A stretch of DNA of 64,000 nt from Nocardioides malaquae (GTDB taxonomy: Bacteria > Actinomycetota > Actinomycetes > Propionibacteriales > Nocardioidaceae). Shown here piece by piece: positions 45,221-54,466 of this stretch (position 1 is the stretch's first letter; the number at the start of each line of letters is the position of its first letter). A model generated the notes under the pieces. It saw nothing but the letters and a program-made list of their open reading frames with translations, did not search any database and was not told where the DNA came from. Where the stretch lies: the NCBI RefSeq assembly GCF_015070385.1, contig NZ_JADCSA010000001.1, forward strand, positions 310,001-374,000, read 5' to 3'. Position numbers and translations under genes: made by a program.

Positions 45221-46770
45221 TTGAGGAACTTCGAGAAGTCCTTCGGCAGCTGCAGGTTGGCGGCCGCGGCCTCGTAGTCGACCTCGTCCCCACCGAACGG
45301 GTTCGCGGGGGACTTGGGCTTCTCCGAGAGGGCCTTCTTCTGCGCAGCGGCCTTCGCCGGGTTGCCCGAGACCCTCTTGCTCTTCGCCTTCTTGGGCGCC
45401 TGACGCCCCTTCTTGCCGCCGCCGGCCCCCGGCATCCCCGGCATGCCCGGCATGCCCGGCATGCCGCCCTTGGCGACCTGCTGCATCATCTTGCGTGCCT
45501 CGAAGAACCGGTCGACGAGCTGGTTGACGTCGTTGACCTTGGTGCCCGAGCCCTTGGCGATGCGGGCGCGCCGCGACCCGTCGATGATCTTCGGGTTGGC
45601 CCGCTCGGCCGGCGTCATCGACGAGATGATGGCCTGGATGCGGTCGATCTCCCGCTCGTCGAAGTTCTCGAGCTGCTCGCGGTACTGCCCCATCCCGGGG
45701 AGCATCCCCAGGATCTTCGTCATGGAGCCGAGCTTGCGCAGCTGCTTCATCTGCTCCATGAAGTCTTCGAGGGTGAAGTCACCCTTGCCCGACAGGAGCT
45801 TCTCGGCCGCCTTCGCGGACTGCTCGGCGTCGAAGGCCTTCTCCGCCTGCTCGATCAGGGTGAGCACGTCACCCATGTCGAGGATGCGCGAGGCCATCCG
45901 GTCGGGGTGGAAGAGGTCGAAGTCGGTCATCTTCTCGCCGTTGGAGGCGAACATGACCGGCTTGCCCGTGATCGACGCGATCGACAGCGCCGCACCACCG
46001 CGGGCGTCACCGTCGAGCTTGGTGAGCACGACCGCGTCGTAGCCCACGCCGTCGAGGAAGGCCTGGGCGGTGGTGACCGCGTCCTGACCGATCATCGCGT
46101 CGACGACGAAGAGGACCTCGTCGGGCTGGACGGCGTCGCGGATGTCGGCGGCCTGCTGCATCAGCTCGGCGTCGACGCCCAGGCGTCCGGCGGTGTCGAT
46201 GATGACCACGTCGTGCAGCTTGCGCCTGGCCTCCTCGATCGAGGAGCGGGCGACCTCGACCGGGTTGCCGACGCCGTTGCCGGGCTCGGGCGCGAAGACG
46301 GGCACGCCCACCCGGCCACCGTTGACCTCGAGCTGCTTGACGGCGTTGGGCCGCTGGAGGTCGGCGGCGACCAGCATCGGGGTCTTGCCCTGCTCCTTGA
46401 GCCACAGCGCCAGCTTGGCGGCGAGCGTCGTCTTGCCGGCACCCTGGAGGCCGGCGAGCATGATGACGGTCGGTCCGCTCTTGGCGTAGCGCAGGCGACG
46501 CGTCTCGCCGCCGAGGATGGTGACGAGCTCCTCGTTGACGATCTTGACGATCTGCTGGGCGGGGTTCAGCGCCTGGCTGACCTCCTCGCCCCGGGCCCGC
46601 TCCTTGACCGCGCCGACGAACTCCTTGACGACCGGCAGGGCGACGTCGGCCTCGAGCAGCGCGATGCGGATCTCGCGCGCGGTCGCGTCGATGTCGGCCT
46701 CGGAGAGCTTGCCCTTCCCCCGCAGGTTCTTGAAGGTGTCGGCAAGGCGGTCGGAGAGTGTGGCGAACAA
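45217..46770 (-). CDS. ffh: Signal recognition particle protein Ffh
   Basis: SRP54 GTPase that binds signal sequences with 4.5S RNA. The 517-residue protein has an N domain at 1-90, G1 in GLQGAGKTTL near 108, DTAGRLGVDAEL near 190, TKLDGDARGGAAL near 250, and a Met-rich M domain from about 300. The C-terminal tail has a Gly-Met-Pro repeat (four 9-bp DNA units) and a basic KKAKSKR stretch. TTG start with a GAGGGAAG SD. It sits downstream of glnD and upstream of the coupled NYN gene; ftsY lies about 6.5 kb upstream. Confidence 0.98.
   Translation of the reverse strand: MFATLSDRLADTFKNLRGKGKLSEADIDATAREIRIALLEADVALPVVKEFVGAVKERARGEEVSQALNPAQQIVKIVNEELVTILGGETRRLRYAKSGPTVIMLAGLQGAGKTTLAAKLALWLKEQGKTPMLVAADLQRPNAVKQLEVNGGRVGVPVFAPEPGNGVGNPVEVARSSIEEARRKLHDVVIIDTAGRLGVDAELMQQAADIRDAVQPDEVLFVVDAMIGQDAVTTAQAFLDGVGYDAVVLTKLDGDARGGAALSIASITGKPVMFASNGEKMTDFDLFHPDRMASRILDMGDVLTLIEQAEKAFDAEQSAKAAEKLLSGKGDFTLEDFMEQMKQLRKLGSMTKILGMLPGMGQYREQLENFDEREIDRIQAIISSMTPAERANPKIIDGSRRARIAKGSGTKVNDVNQLVDRFFEARKMMQQVAKGGMPGMPGMPGMPGAGGGKKGRQAPKKAKSKRVSGNPAKAAAQKKALSEKPKSPANPFGGDEVDYEAAAANLQLPKDFSKFLK
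45431..45466. repeat. Four 9-bp tandem repeats in ffh
   Basis: GGCATCCCC, GGCATGCCC, GGCATGCCC and GGCATGCCG follow each other in frame and encode GMPGMPGMPGMP. Each unit keeps the reading frame, so length change would alter the number of Met-Pro units, not break the gene. Confidence 0.8.
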
Positions 46771-46822
46771 GGTGCTCTTCCCTCGGGGGCGTAGTGGCGG
46801 TGCAGGACGTACGGACGCCAGA

Positions 46823-49081
46823 CTATCCGGCCACCACGGGGCGGGCAGCAGCCGCGGCGGGGGTGAGCGCGCGGCGCACCGCGTGCGCCGCCTCCGCGGA
46901 GCGCCGCTCCCCCAACGGACCCGCTCCCCACTCGCAGAGGTAGAAGACGTCCACCGCCTGCGGACCGAGGGTGTCGACGTGCGCCGACCTGACGGTCATC
47001 CCCAACCCGGCCACGGCGCCCAGCACGGTGTGCAGCAGGCCCGGTCGGTCGCCGGCGCGCACCTCGAGCACGGTCGCCCGGCGCGACGCCTCCGGGTGCA
47101 CCTGCACCGTGGGTTCGAGGAGGTCGGCCTCCACCGGGGCCAACCGCTCGACACCACCCGCCCCGGCGACGACCAGGTCGAAGCGGTGCCGCAGCAGGGC
47201 CGGGTCGAGCGCCTCGTGGCTGACCTCCCAGACCGAGACGCCCCAGGCGCCCTGCGACCAGGCGCGCGCTGCCCGCACCGGAGCTTTCTGCAGGGCCAGC
47301 ACGGCGGCCAGGTCGGCCAGCAGACCGACCCGGTCGGGCGCCACCACCGTGACGGTGCACCCGGTCGCGTGCTGCTCCACCTCTACGTGCAGGGGCACCC
47401 GCCCCTCCGCGAGGGCTGCGGGCACCTCGACCCGCTCCCGCGGGCTCCCGTCATCCGGGGGCACCTCGTCGCCCCGGGCGCGCAGCACGCCCTGCACCTG
47501 AGCGGCCAGGCTGTGCACCAGCTGGGCCCGCCACGTCGACCACGCCTTGGCCGAGGCGGCCAGGGCATCGGCCTCGGTGAGGGCGACCAGGATCGACAGC
47601 ACCAGGGGCGTACGCACCTTGCTCGCGACATCCTTCTGGGTCACAGGGTCGTCGGGGTCGCGGGTGGTCGCGGTCTCGGCCAGCAGCAGGTGCCAGCGCA
47701 CGACGGCGGTCAGCACCTCGGTGTCGGCCGCGTCGAAGCCGAGGCGTCGGGCGAGTGGCTCGACCATCTGCGCGCCGGCGACGCTGTGGTCGAGCGTGCT
47801 GCCCTTGCCGAGGTCGTGCAGGAGTGCGGCGACCAGCAACAGGTCGGGGCGCGCGACCCGGCGGATCAGCCGTGACGCCTCGATGCACGTCTCCACCACG
47901 TGGCGGTCGACGGTGAAGCGGTGCACCGCCGAGGCGTGTGGCAGCAGCCGGATCTCCTCCCACTCCGGCAGCACGCGCTCCAGCGCGCCGGTCTCCTCCA
48001 ACGTCTCCCACACCCCGAGCAGCGGCCGACCCGAGGCGAGCAGGCGCACGAGCAGGGCACGCGCCTCCGCCGGCCACGGGTCCGGCAGCGCGGGACACTC
48101 CGCCACCATGCGCGCGGTGCTCACCGGGGAGAGCACGAGGCCGCGCTCGGCGGCGTGCGCCGCGGCCCGGAGCAGCAGGACCGGGTCGTCGGCCGGCGCG
48201 ACCTTGCCGTCGAGCACGACCTCACCCCCGGACTCGGCCACCCCCGTGGCGAGCGGCGTGAGGTGCGGGCGTCGGTCCCGGGGCCCCGAGCCGGTGGCGA
48301 GCACGGCCTCGGCCCGGTGCCAGGTCAGGCGGCTGAGGTGTGCCAGCCGTCGGCCCAGACGACGCACGTGACGCTGTGCCTCCTCCGCGCTCTCCAGCCC
48401 CAGCTCGGCCGCCAGCGGACGCCAGGCCTCGGGGCCGATCCGGTCACCGGCGCGGCCGGCCACCGCGTGCAGCGCGTCGCGGACGTCCAGCAGGCCACGT
48501 CGACTGCGTTCGAGGTCGGCGTGCGGCACGTCGACCAGCCAGGAGGCGACGAGGCCACGCATCACGACCGCGTCCCTCAGGCCACCCGCCGACTCCTTGA
48601 GGTCGGGGATGGAGGCGTGGGCCAGCTCCCCGACGCTCTCGTGGCGACGACGCACCAGGTCGTGCACGTGGCCGAGCCGCTCGCGGGCGGTACGCCGCCA
48701 CCCGGCCAGCACCGTCGTGCGCAGCCGCAGGGTGAGGTTCGGGTCGCCCGCGAGGTGACGCAGGTCGAGCAGCCCCAGCGCGACACGGGCGTCCGCGTCG
48801 GCGGCGGAGCTCATCTGGGAGAGGGTGCGCACGGCGTGGTCCACCTTGAAGGCGGAGTCCCACAGCGGGTACCACAGGTCGGAGGCGAGAGTGCCGACCT
48901 CCACCTCGTCGTCGTGCACCAGGACGACGTCGAGGTCGGAGCGCGGGGCCAGCTCTCCGCGCCCGTAGCCCCCGACCGCCACCAGGGCGACGCCCGTCGT
49001 GGGTCCGTCGACGGCGGCGTACGCGGCACGACACGTCAGGTCCGCGACCTCGGTGCGGGCGGCGCGTTCTTCGGCAGTCAC
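46823..49081 (-). CDS. glnD: Bifunctional uridylyltransferase / uridylyl-removing enzyme (or PII adenylyltransferase)
   Basis: Nitrogen-sensor enzyme that modifies PII at its T-loop. The nucleotidyltransferase motif GGYGRGELAPRSDLDVV lies near residues 37-53. A GlnE/D linker follows (SIPDLKESAGGLRDAVVMRG near 157-176), then an HD phosphohydrolase (ALLHDLGKGSTLDH near 427-440) and two ACT domains near 580-650 and 690-740, which sense glutamine. At 752 residues it is shorter than the E. coli enzyme (890). In several actinobacteria GlnD adenylylates GlnK, so UMP versus AMP is not settled. It is downstream of glnB with a hairpin between. Confidence 0.96.
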   Translation of the reverse strand: MTAEERAARTEVADLTCRAAYAAVDGPTTGVALVAVGGYGRGELAPRSDLDVVLVHDDEVEVGTLASDLWYPLWDSAFKVDHAVRTLSQMSSAADADARVALGLLDLRHLAGDPNLTLRLRTTVLAGWRRTARERLGHVHDLVRRRHESVGELAHASIPDLKESAGGLRDAVVMRGLVASWLVDVPHADLERSRRGLLDVRDALHAVAGRAGDRIGPEAWRPLAAELGLESAEEAQRHVRRLGRRLAHLSRLTWHRAEAVLATGSGPRDRRPHLTPLATGVAESGGEVVLDGKVAPADDPVLLLRAAAHAAERGLVLSPVSTARMVAECPALPDPWPAEARALLVRLLASGRPLLGVWETLEETGALERVLPEWEEIRLLPHASAVHRFTVDRHVVETCIEASRLIRRVARPDLLLVAALLHDLGKGSTLDHSVAGAQMVEPLARRLGFDAADTEVLTAVVRWHLLLAETATTRDPDDPVTQKDVASKVRTPLVLSILVALTEADALAASAKAWSTWRAQLVHSLAAQVQGVLRARGDEVPPDDGSPRERVEVPAALAEGRVPLHVEVEQHATGCTVTVVAPDRVGLLADLAAVLALQKAPVRAARAWSQGAWGVSVWEVSHEALDPALLRHRFDLVVAGAGGVERLAPVEADLLEPTVQVHPEASRRATVLEVRAGDRPGLLHTVLGAVAGLGMTVRSAHVDTLGPQAVDVFYLCEWGAGPLGERRSAEAAHAVRRALTPAAAAARPVVAG

Positions 49082-49112
49082 GAGGAGGTCCTCCGGATCG
49101 GTGAGGGGTACG

Positions 49113-49149
49113 GGTCAGGCCCACCCCCGCACTGGGGGTGGGCCTGACC
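49113..49149 (-). terminator. Perfect 16-bp hairpin between glnB and glnD
   Basis: GGTCAGGCCCACCCCC (49113-49128) and its exact complement (49134-49149) flank a 5-nt loop. On the minus strand CGTACC follows, so there is no T-tract. It lies 37 nt after the glnB stop and 31 nt before the glnD start. A partial terminator or attenuator lowering glnD expression relative to amt-glnB is likely. Confidence 0.6.
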
Positions 49150-49186
49150 AGGAGTGTCACAGCGGGTGAGGTGCGGGTGAGGTCGC

Positions 49187-50874
<1,688 letters not shown>

Positions 50875-50947
50875 CGGACCTCCAGATTGCTTCGGGTTGT
50901 GATGGAAGAACGATCCGTCCGCGAAGTTTCCGGACCCGGCTCCACGT

Positions 50948-50963
50948 GTTGCACCCGTGCAAC
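50948..50963. promoter_or_regulatory. Palindromic operator-like site upstream of amt
   Basis: GTTGCAC and GTGCAAC are separated by 2 bp, making a perfect 16-bp palindrome about 75 bp upstream of the amt start. The sequence is much less GC-rich than a chance structure would be here. The binding protein is unknown. Confidence 0.5.
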
Positions 50964-50979
50964 GTCTGGGGCGGGACGT

Positions 50980-50996
50980 GTTACGTCCGTGTGAAC
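50980..50996. promoter_or_regulatory. GlnR-like box upstream of amt
   Basis: GTTAC-GTCCGT-GTGAAC on the plus strand resembles the GTnAC-n6-GnAAC half-site pair bound by actinobacterial GlnR, with mismatches. It is about 106 bp from the amt start, a plausible activator distance. It sits in the 132-bp gap between amt and the glycosyltransferase stop. Confidence 0.35.
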
Positions 50997-51006
50997 ACCG
51001 CTGGCC

Positions 51007-53232
51007 TCAGGCGCCGATGCGCCGGAGCCGGGCCTCGACGGCCACCTCGACGAGGCGCCGGGCCCGGGCGTCGAAGGAGTGCTCACGCCGCACGCGCTCG
51101 GCCACCCGTCGGCGCTCGGCGTCGTCGCCGAAGACCTCGTCGGGGTCGGCGAGGGTGCTGAGCCGCACCAGGTCGTCAGGGGTGCGCACCACCTGCACCG
51201 AGCGGCCGAAGAGGTCACGGAGGCCCGCCACGTCGTCGGTCAGCACCCGGGCGCCGCTCGCCACGGCGTCGAAGAGCCGGTTGGAGAGGAAGCCCTCGCG
51301 CCTCATGTCCTCCCAGTGGTCGTTGAGCACCACCCCGGCGCTCCGGTAGGCAGCCGACAGCTCGGTGTTCGCCACGTACTCGCCCCGCAGGACTCCCGGC
51401 GGCACCCTCTCCGCCCACCCGGTGCCGTACAGGGCGAGCGGCACACCGTGGGTCACGGCGTCGCGCACCATCGGGCGGTACTCCCCACGGGCGCTGCCCA
51501 CGAAGAGCACCCGTTCGCCGGTGTCGGGCAGGGCGCTGTCGGGGTGGAACAGCCCGGGGTCGGTGGCCTGCAGGAGGGGCTCGACCGGAGTCCCCCACCG
51601 TCGGGTGTGCTCCTCGGCCCACGTCACCGAGGCTGCCAGCACCCGGTCGTACGCCCGGGCCTCCGCCTCGTCGAGAGCCTCGGGGTGGGAGATGACCCAG
51701 GCCAGGGTCACGCGGTCGGGGACGGGGCGCAACGGCTGCAGCCCCCGCAGCAGCAGGTCGACGTCGTCGTGCTCAGCGGTGGGGCGGTCGAAGGCCTCCC
51801 GACGGTCGACCACCACCTCCTGACCCACACGACGCAGGGCTGCGGCCAGCGAGGAGGCGAAGTGCGTGTCACCCCACCGCTCCCCCACGGCGCCGGCCGG
51901 CGCCGGGTTCTTGATCGCCCAGCGCAGCCGCGGGGACGGCTCGTCCACCTCGAGGCGCAGTCGGCGCAGCCGGGACGGAGGGGCGACGGCGTCGAAACCG
52001 TGGGCGGCCCACAGCTCTGCCTCCTCCGGCCCCGACACGGTGCGGCCACCCTCCAGCGCCAGGCCGGCTCCGCCGCGGCGTCGGACCACGACGGAGTCCG
52101 GGGTGACCATCCATCGACCGCCCGCGGTCGTGGGGGTGACGTCGGGGGCGCCGGATCGGAGGAGCTCGGCCACGTCGTCGGTGCGCAGGGCGACGCACGC
52201 CTCGAGCCCGGAGAAGTCGTGGCGCTCGACGCCGCGCGCGTCCTCGAGGGGAAGACCGGCCAGGAAGGAGTAGGCCGCCTGCCCCCGGGGACGCACGCGG
52301 CCCGCGCTCAGCACGGTGCCGTCACGCCCGAGCACCACGGGCTGGACCGCACGTACGTCCTGGGCCCCCAGCGCCTCGACCAGCGGGGTCACCCACGCTC
52401 CGCGCACCGAGACACCGTGGTCGAGCAGCACGCTCACCGTCCCCCGGGCCCGGGCCAGGATCTGGGGTGCCCAGCGTGACAGCGCCTCCGCGGGAGTGGA
52501 GCCGCTGCCGTCGACCGGGCCGTGCCACACCTCCACCTCGGGGTGCCGCAACCCGAGGACGTCGAGCCGGACCGCGTCGTCGGCGGCAACGCCACCGTCC
52601 ACGACGAGCACCTGGAGCTCACGCTCTGCGGCCCCGGCCTCCACCAGGGGCGTGACGGTCTCCCAGGCGTCACGCCAGGTCCCGCTCCCGGGCGGCACCG
52701 GCACGACGACGCTCACCACGTCGGCGGAGCGCGCGGCGGGAGCCCGGGGCGTGACGGCGTCGTCCGGGCGTGCTGACCGCAGGCGGAGCAGCTCCCGGTG
52801 CCGGTCGAGGTGCCAGGCCCGCAGGTCCGGACCGCGCCCCTCGGCGTCCACCGGCAGGAAGCGGTGACCGGGCACGCCCTCGGCGGCCCCCACCTCGACG
52901 TAGTGACCGATCGGACCGTGGGGGTGCTCCTTGGCTCCCGGCACCGTGCGCCGGTAGTGCACGGTCGAGAAGGCCGGGTGGGTGGGCGTGCCGAATAGCC
53001 GTCGCCGCAGGTAGACCAGGAACGGGTCCTTGCCCCGCAGGTCGAGCGGACTCTGCTCGCGGAACCACTCGGGGTCGAAGAGGGGGTGCGGGGAGACCCG
53101 GCTCTCCAGGGGGGTGTCCAGGTAGTGCCTGACCAGGGCCGCGCGGTCGCCCTCGGCGCCGGTACGCAGCGCGTACCACTCGGCGTCGAAGAGCGGGCTG
53201 GAGAGGAGGAGGTCCGCGGCGTCCCGGGCCAC
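51007..53232 (-). CDS. Large multidomain glycosyltransferase-like protein, 741 aa
   Basis: Cytosolic protein with three parts. Residues 1-110 contain two FDxxWY/F repeats (LFDAEWYALR near 14 and LFDPEWFREQ near 51), a pattern seen before polysaccharide glycosyltransferases. Residues about 170-410 resemble a GT2-like fold (VVSVVVPV near 170, LQVLVVDGGVAADD near 205) with poor DxD conservation. Residues about 430-741 look like a CgeB/GT-family-1 module (RVLFVGSARGEYRPMV near 575, EGFLSNRLFDAVASGARVLTDD near 655-676). Surface-polysaccharide synthesis is inferred; no other such genes lie nearby. GTG start 8 nt after the ftsY stop. It separates ftsY from amt-glnB. Confidence 0.85.
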   Translation of the reverse strand: MARDAADLLLSSPLFDAEWYALRTGAEGDRAALVRHYLDTPLESRVSPHPLFDPEWFREQSPLDLRGKDPFLVYLRRRLFGTPTHPAFSTVHYRRTVPGAKEHPHGPIGHYVEVGAAEGVPGHRFLPVDAEGRGPDLRAWHLDRHRELLRLRSARPDDAVTPRAPAARSADVVSVVVPVPPGSGTWRDAWETVTPLVEAGAAERELQVLVVDGGVAADDAVRLDVLGLRHPEVEVWHGPVDGSGSTPAEALSRWAPQILARARGTVSVLLDHGVSVRGAWVTPLVEALGAQDVRAVQPVVLGRDGTVLSAGRVRPRGQAAYSFLAGLPLEDARGVERHDFSGLEACVALRTDDVAELLRSGAPDVTPTTAGGRWMVTPDSVVVRRRGGAGLALEGGRTVSGPEEAELWAAHGFDAVAPPSRLRRLRLEVDEPSPRLRWAIKNPAPAGAVGERWGDTHFASSLAAALRRVGQEVVVDRREAFDRPTAEHDDVDLLLRGLQPLRPVPDRVTLAWVISHPEALDEAEARAYDRVLAASVTWAEEHTRRWGTPVEPLLQATDPGLFHPDSALPDTGERVLFVGSARGEYRPMVRDAVTHGVPLALYGTGWAERVPPGVLRGEYVANTELSAAYRSAGVVLNDHWEDMRREGFLSNRLFDAVASGARVLTDDVAGLRDLFGRSVQVVRTPDDLVRLSTLADPDEVFGDDAERRRVAERVRREHSFDARARRLVEVAVEARLRRIGA

Positions 53233-53240
53233 GTGCGCCG

Positions 53241-54413
53241 TCAGCCCAGCAGTGCGTCCACGAAGGCACGCGGGTCGAAGGGCGCCAGGTCGTCGGCACC
53301 CTCACCCAGCCCGACCAGCTTGACGGGCACCTTCAGCTCGCGCTGGACGGCGACGACGATGCCGCCCTTGGCCGAGCCGTCGAGCTTGGTGAGGACGATG
53401 CCGGTGACGTCGACCGCCTCCGCGAACACCCGCGCCTGCATCATGCCGTTCTGGCCGGTGGTGGCGTCCAGCACGAGCAGGACCTCGGTGACCGGGGCCT
53501 GCTTCTCGATGACCCGCTTGACCTTGCCGAGCTCGTCCATCAGGCCGGCCTTGTTCTGCAGGCGACCGGCGGTGTCCACCAGCACGGTGTCGACCTCCCG
53601 CTCGATGCCCTGCTTCACCGCGTCGAAGGCGACGCTGGCGGGGTCGGTGCCCTCCGGCCCGCGGATGACCTCGACGCCCACGCGCTCGCCCCAGGTGCCG
53701 AGCTGCTCGGCGGCCGCGGCGCGGAACGTGTCGGCCGCCCCCATCAGCACCGAGCGCTCCTCGGCCACGAGGATCCGGCCGATCTTGCCGACGGTGGTGG
53801 TCTTGCCGACGCCATTGACGCCGACCACGAGGACCACCCCCGGCTTGCCGTCCTCGCCACTGACCTGCAGGCGGCGGTCGAGCTCGGGGTCGACGAGCGC
53901 CAGGAGCTCCTCGGCGAGCACCTCGCGCACCTGTCCGGCGTCGAGTCCCTCCACCCGCAGACGGGTACGCAGGTTGTCGACGAGCTGCTGGGTGGGCGCC
54001 ACCCCGATGTCGGCGGTGAGGAGGGTGTCCTCGATGGACTCCCAGGTGTCCTCGTCGAGCTTGTCGCGCGACAGCAGCGCCAGGAGTCCCTTGCCCAGGG
54101 CGCCCTGGGAGCGGGAGAGCCGCTGGCGCAGCCGGACCAGGCGTGAGGCCGTGCCCTCGGGACGCTCCAGCGTCGGGGCGGCCACCTCCGGCGCGACCTC
54201 CGGGGCCTCCGCGGGGGCGGTGGCGGCGTCCTCGCGCTCAGGCGCCGTCTCGACCTCGGGCGGCGGGGTGACGTCGCGGGTCGGGGCGGCCGGCGGGGTC
54301 GCCTTGCCGCGCGGAGTGCGCAGGGCGAGGGCGACCGCGGCCACGACGGCCAGCACCACCAGGATCGCCAGGGCGATCAGGACGTAGGTCCAGGCGGGAA
54401 CGAGAGCTTCCAT
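53241..54413 (-). CDS. ftsY: Signal recognition particle receptor FtsY
   Basis: SRP-receptor GTPase. It has an N-terminal transmembrane segment (YVLIALAILVVLAVVAAVAL near residues 10-30), an acidic/Pro linker and an NG domain. The motifs are GVNGVGKTTTVGKIGR near 200, AADTFRAAAAEQL near 228, VDTAGRLQNKAGLMDEL near 285 and TKLDGSAKGG near 345. The membrane anchor is typical of actinobacterial FtsY. ATG at 54413 (MEALVPAW) with GGGAAG upstream; a longer frame starting at GTG 54437 is possible. Between smc and the glycosyltransferase. Confidence 0.97.
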   Translation of the reverse strand: MEALVPAWTYVLIALAILVVLAVVAAVALALRTPRGKATPPAAPTRDVTPPPEVETAPEREDAATAPAEAPEVAPEVAAPTLERPEGTASRLVRLRQRLSRSQGALGKGLLALLSRDKLDEDTWESIEDTLLTADIGVAPTQQLVDNLRTRLRVEGLDAGQVREVLAEELLALVDPELDRRLQVSGEDGKPGVVLVVGVNGVGKTTTVGKIGRILVAEERSVLMGAADTFRAAAAEQLGTWGERVGVEVIRGPEGTDPASVAFDAVKQGIEREVDTVLVDTAGRLQNKAGLMDELGKVKRVIEKQAPVTEVLLVLDATTGQNGMMQARVFAEAVDVTGIVLTKLDGSAKGGIVVAVQRELKVPVKLVGLGEGADDLAPFDPRAFVDALLG

Positions 54414-54466
54414 GGGGATCATCTTCCCATCACGCACCCACGCGACGGCCCACGGGTGCGCGTGCG

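Noticed and set aside
45431..45466. Possible CRISPR-like repeat
   Set aside because: The units are 9 bp, uninterrupted by spacers, and encode a coherent GMP repeat inside ffh.
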